Origin: DATDAH01 sp036525535
GTDB taxonomy: Bacteria; Actinomycetota; Acidimicrobiia; Acidimicrobiales; DATDAH01
Assembly (NCBI GenBank): GCA_036525535.1
Contig: DATDAH010000366.1
Coordinates: 1-24,027, forward strand
Reading direction: 5' to 3'
DNA: 24,027 bases
Positions 23,574-24,027 of the stretch are shown one piece after another. Made by a program: the position numbers and the translations under genes. Numbering within the stretch: position 1 is the first letter of the stretch; every line of letters starts with the position of its first letter. Under the pieces are notes generated by a model. That model saw only the letters and a program-made list of their open reading frames with translations. It was not told where the DNA came from and ran no database searches.

Positions 23574-24027
23574 ATGCAGCAACTGGTCCTCGACGGCCCG
23601 GGCGCCCTGCACTGGGAGGACGTCCCTGAGCCCGAGCTGACCGACGGCGCGGCTCTGGTCCGGCCCGTCGCCGTCGCCACCTGCGACATCGACGTCGGCG
23701 TGCTGCAGGGCGTCTACCCGCTCGAGGGGCCGTACCCGTTCGGCCACGAGGGGGTGGCCGACGTCGTCGCGGTCGCCGACGGGGTCACCTCGGTCGCTGC
23801 CGGCGACCGGGTGGTCGTGCCCTTTCAGATCTCCTGCGGCTCGTGCGCGCCGTGCCTGCGAGGGCGGACCGGCAACTGCACCGCCCACCCCCCACTGTCC
23901 ACCTTCGGGCTGGGCCCCATGGGCGGGTTGGCCTGGGGCGGGCTCCTGGCCGACCTCGCCCTCGTGCCCCATGCCGACGCCATGCTCGTGCCGCTTCCCG
24001 ACGGGATCGATCCCGCGGTGGTGGCCA
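23574..24027 (+). CDS. Zinc-binding alcohol dehydrogenase, 3' truncated by window end
   Basis: An open frame from ATG 23574 to the window end; 151 residues are visible. It begins MQQLVLDGPGALHWEDVPEP and has the MDR catalytic-zinc residues C37 (ATCDIDVG) and H58-E59 (GHEGVADVV), then the structural-zinc loop C88-x2-C91-x2-C94-x7-C102 (CGSCAPCLRGRTGNC). The cofactor-binding half lies beyond the window. It starts 7 bp after the SCO6745-family stop, with a weak CCAGG ribosome-binding site, so it is the second gene of that operon. It is only distantly like the dehydrogenase at 6276-7319. Substrate unknown. Confidence 0.88.
   Translation, partial: MQQLVLDGPGALHWEDVPEPELTDGAALVRPVAVATCDIDVGVLQGVYPLEGPYPFGHEGVADVVAVADGVTSVAAGDRVVVPFQISCGSCAPCLRGRTGNCTAHPPLSTFGLGPMGGLAWGGLLADLALVPHADAMLVPLPDGIDPAVVA

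Overview
The window is about 24 kb of very GC-rich, tightly packed bacterial DNA. The following suggest an actinobacterium, probably of the Acidimicrobiia type: base composition, many GTG starts, frequent 4-nt GTGA/ATGA gene overlaps, a deazaflavin (F420)-type nitroreductase, an SCO6745-family protein, a soluble P450, paired MaoC-like hydratases, and promoters of the form TANNNT placed 6-8 nt before an ATG (leaderless transcripts). The assignment comes from reading the sequence, not from a search. No rRNA, tRNA, CRISPR array, insertion sequence or phage gene was seen, and no stretch above 300 bases lacks a gene.

Layout. 1-2415: the 3' part of an FMO-like flavoprotein, converging on a SnoaL/NTF2-like gene plus cytochrome P450 pair. 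2475-4738: a three-gene partner-switching cassette (STAS; GAF-SpoIIE phosphatase-HATPase kinase fusion; STAS). 4769-6260: an SRPBCC gene divergent from a TetR regulator, with a palindrome lying over both putative leaderless promoters, then a deazaflavin-dependent nitroreductase. 6276-8846: a zinc alcohol dehydrogenase and a Tat-exported phosphoesterase of the phospholipase C family. 8913-11688: an MFS transporter with a C-terminal cNMP-binding domain, followed one base later by a PIG-L deacetylase with a cNMP-binding domain inserted in it.

11778-19438 (minus strand) is a nine-gene run: Rrf2/NsrR-like regulator, YwiC-like membrane protein, Ric-type di-iron repair protein, six-helix membrane subunit with a zinc-ribbon tail, NapA/NasA-type molybdopterin oxidoreductase, four-cluster ferredoxin, bc1-type Rieske protein, 67-aa two-helix membrane protein, and TehA/SLAC1-type anion channel. 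Seven of the eight junctions are overlaps or gaps under 20 nt. It reads as a noncanonical nitrate-reductase-like respiratory complex with NO sensing, NO-damage repair and anion transport. This is the most interesting system here.

19578-21633: a class V aminotransferase and a DeoR-type regulator. 21606-22615: a pair of MaoC/FAS1-type hydratase genes. 22847-24027: an SCO6745-family protein and a truncated zinc alcohol dehydrogenase, preceded by a perfect 20-bp palindrome. The flavoprotein, P450, hydratases, dehydrogenases and F420-type enzyme suggest an organism that degrades lipids, steroids or xenobiotics, but no substrate can be named from this window.
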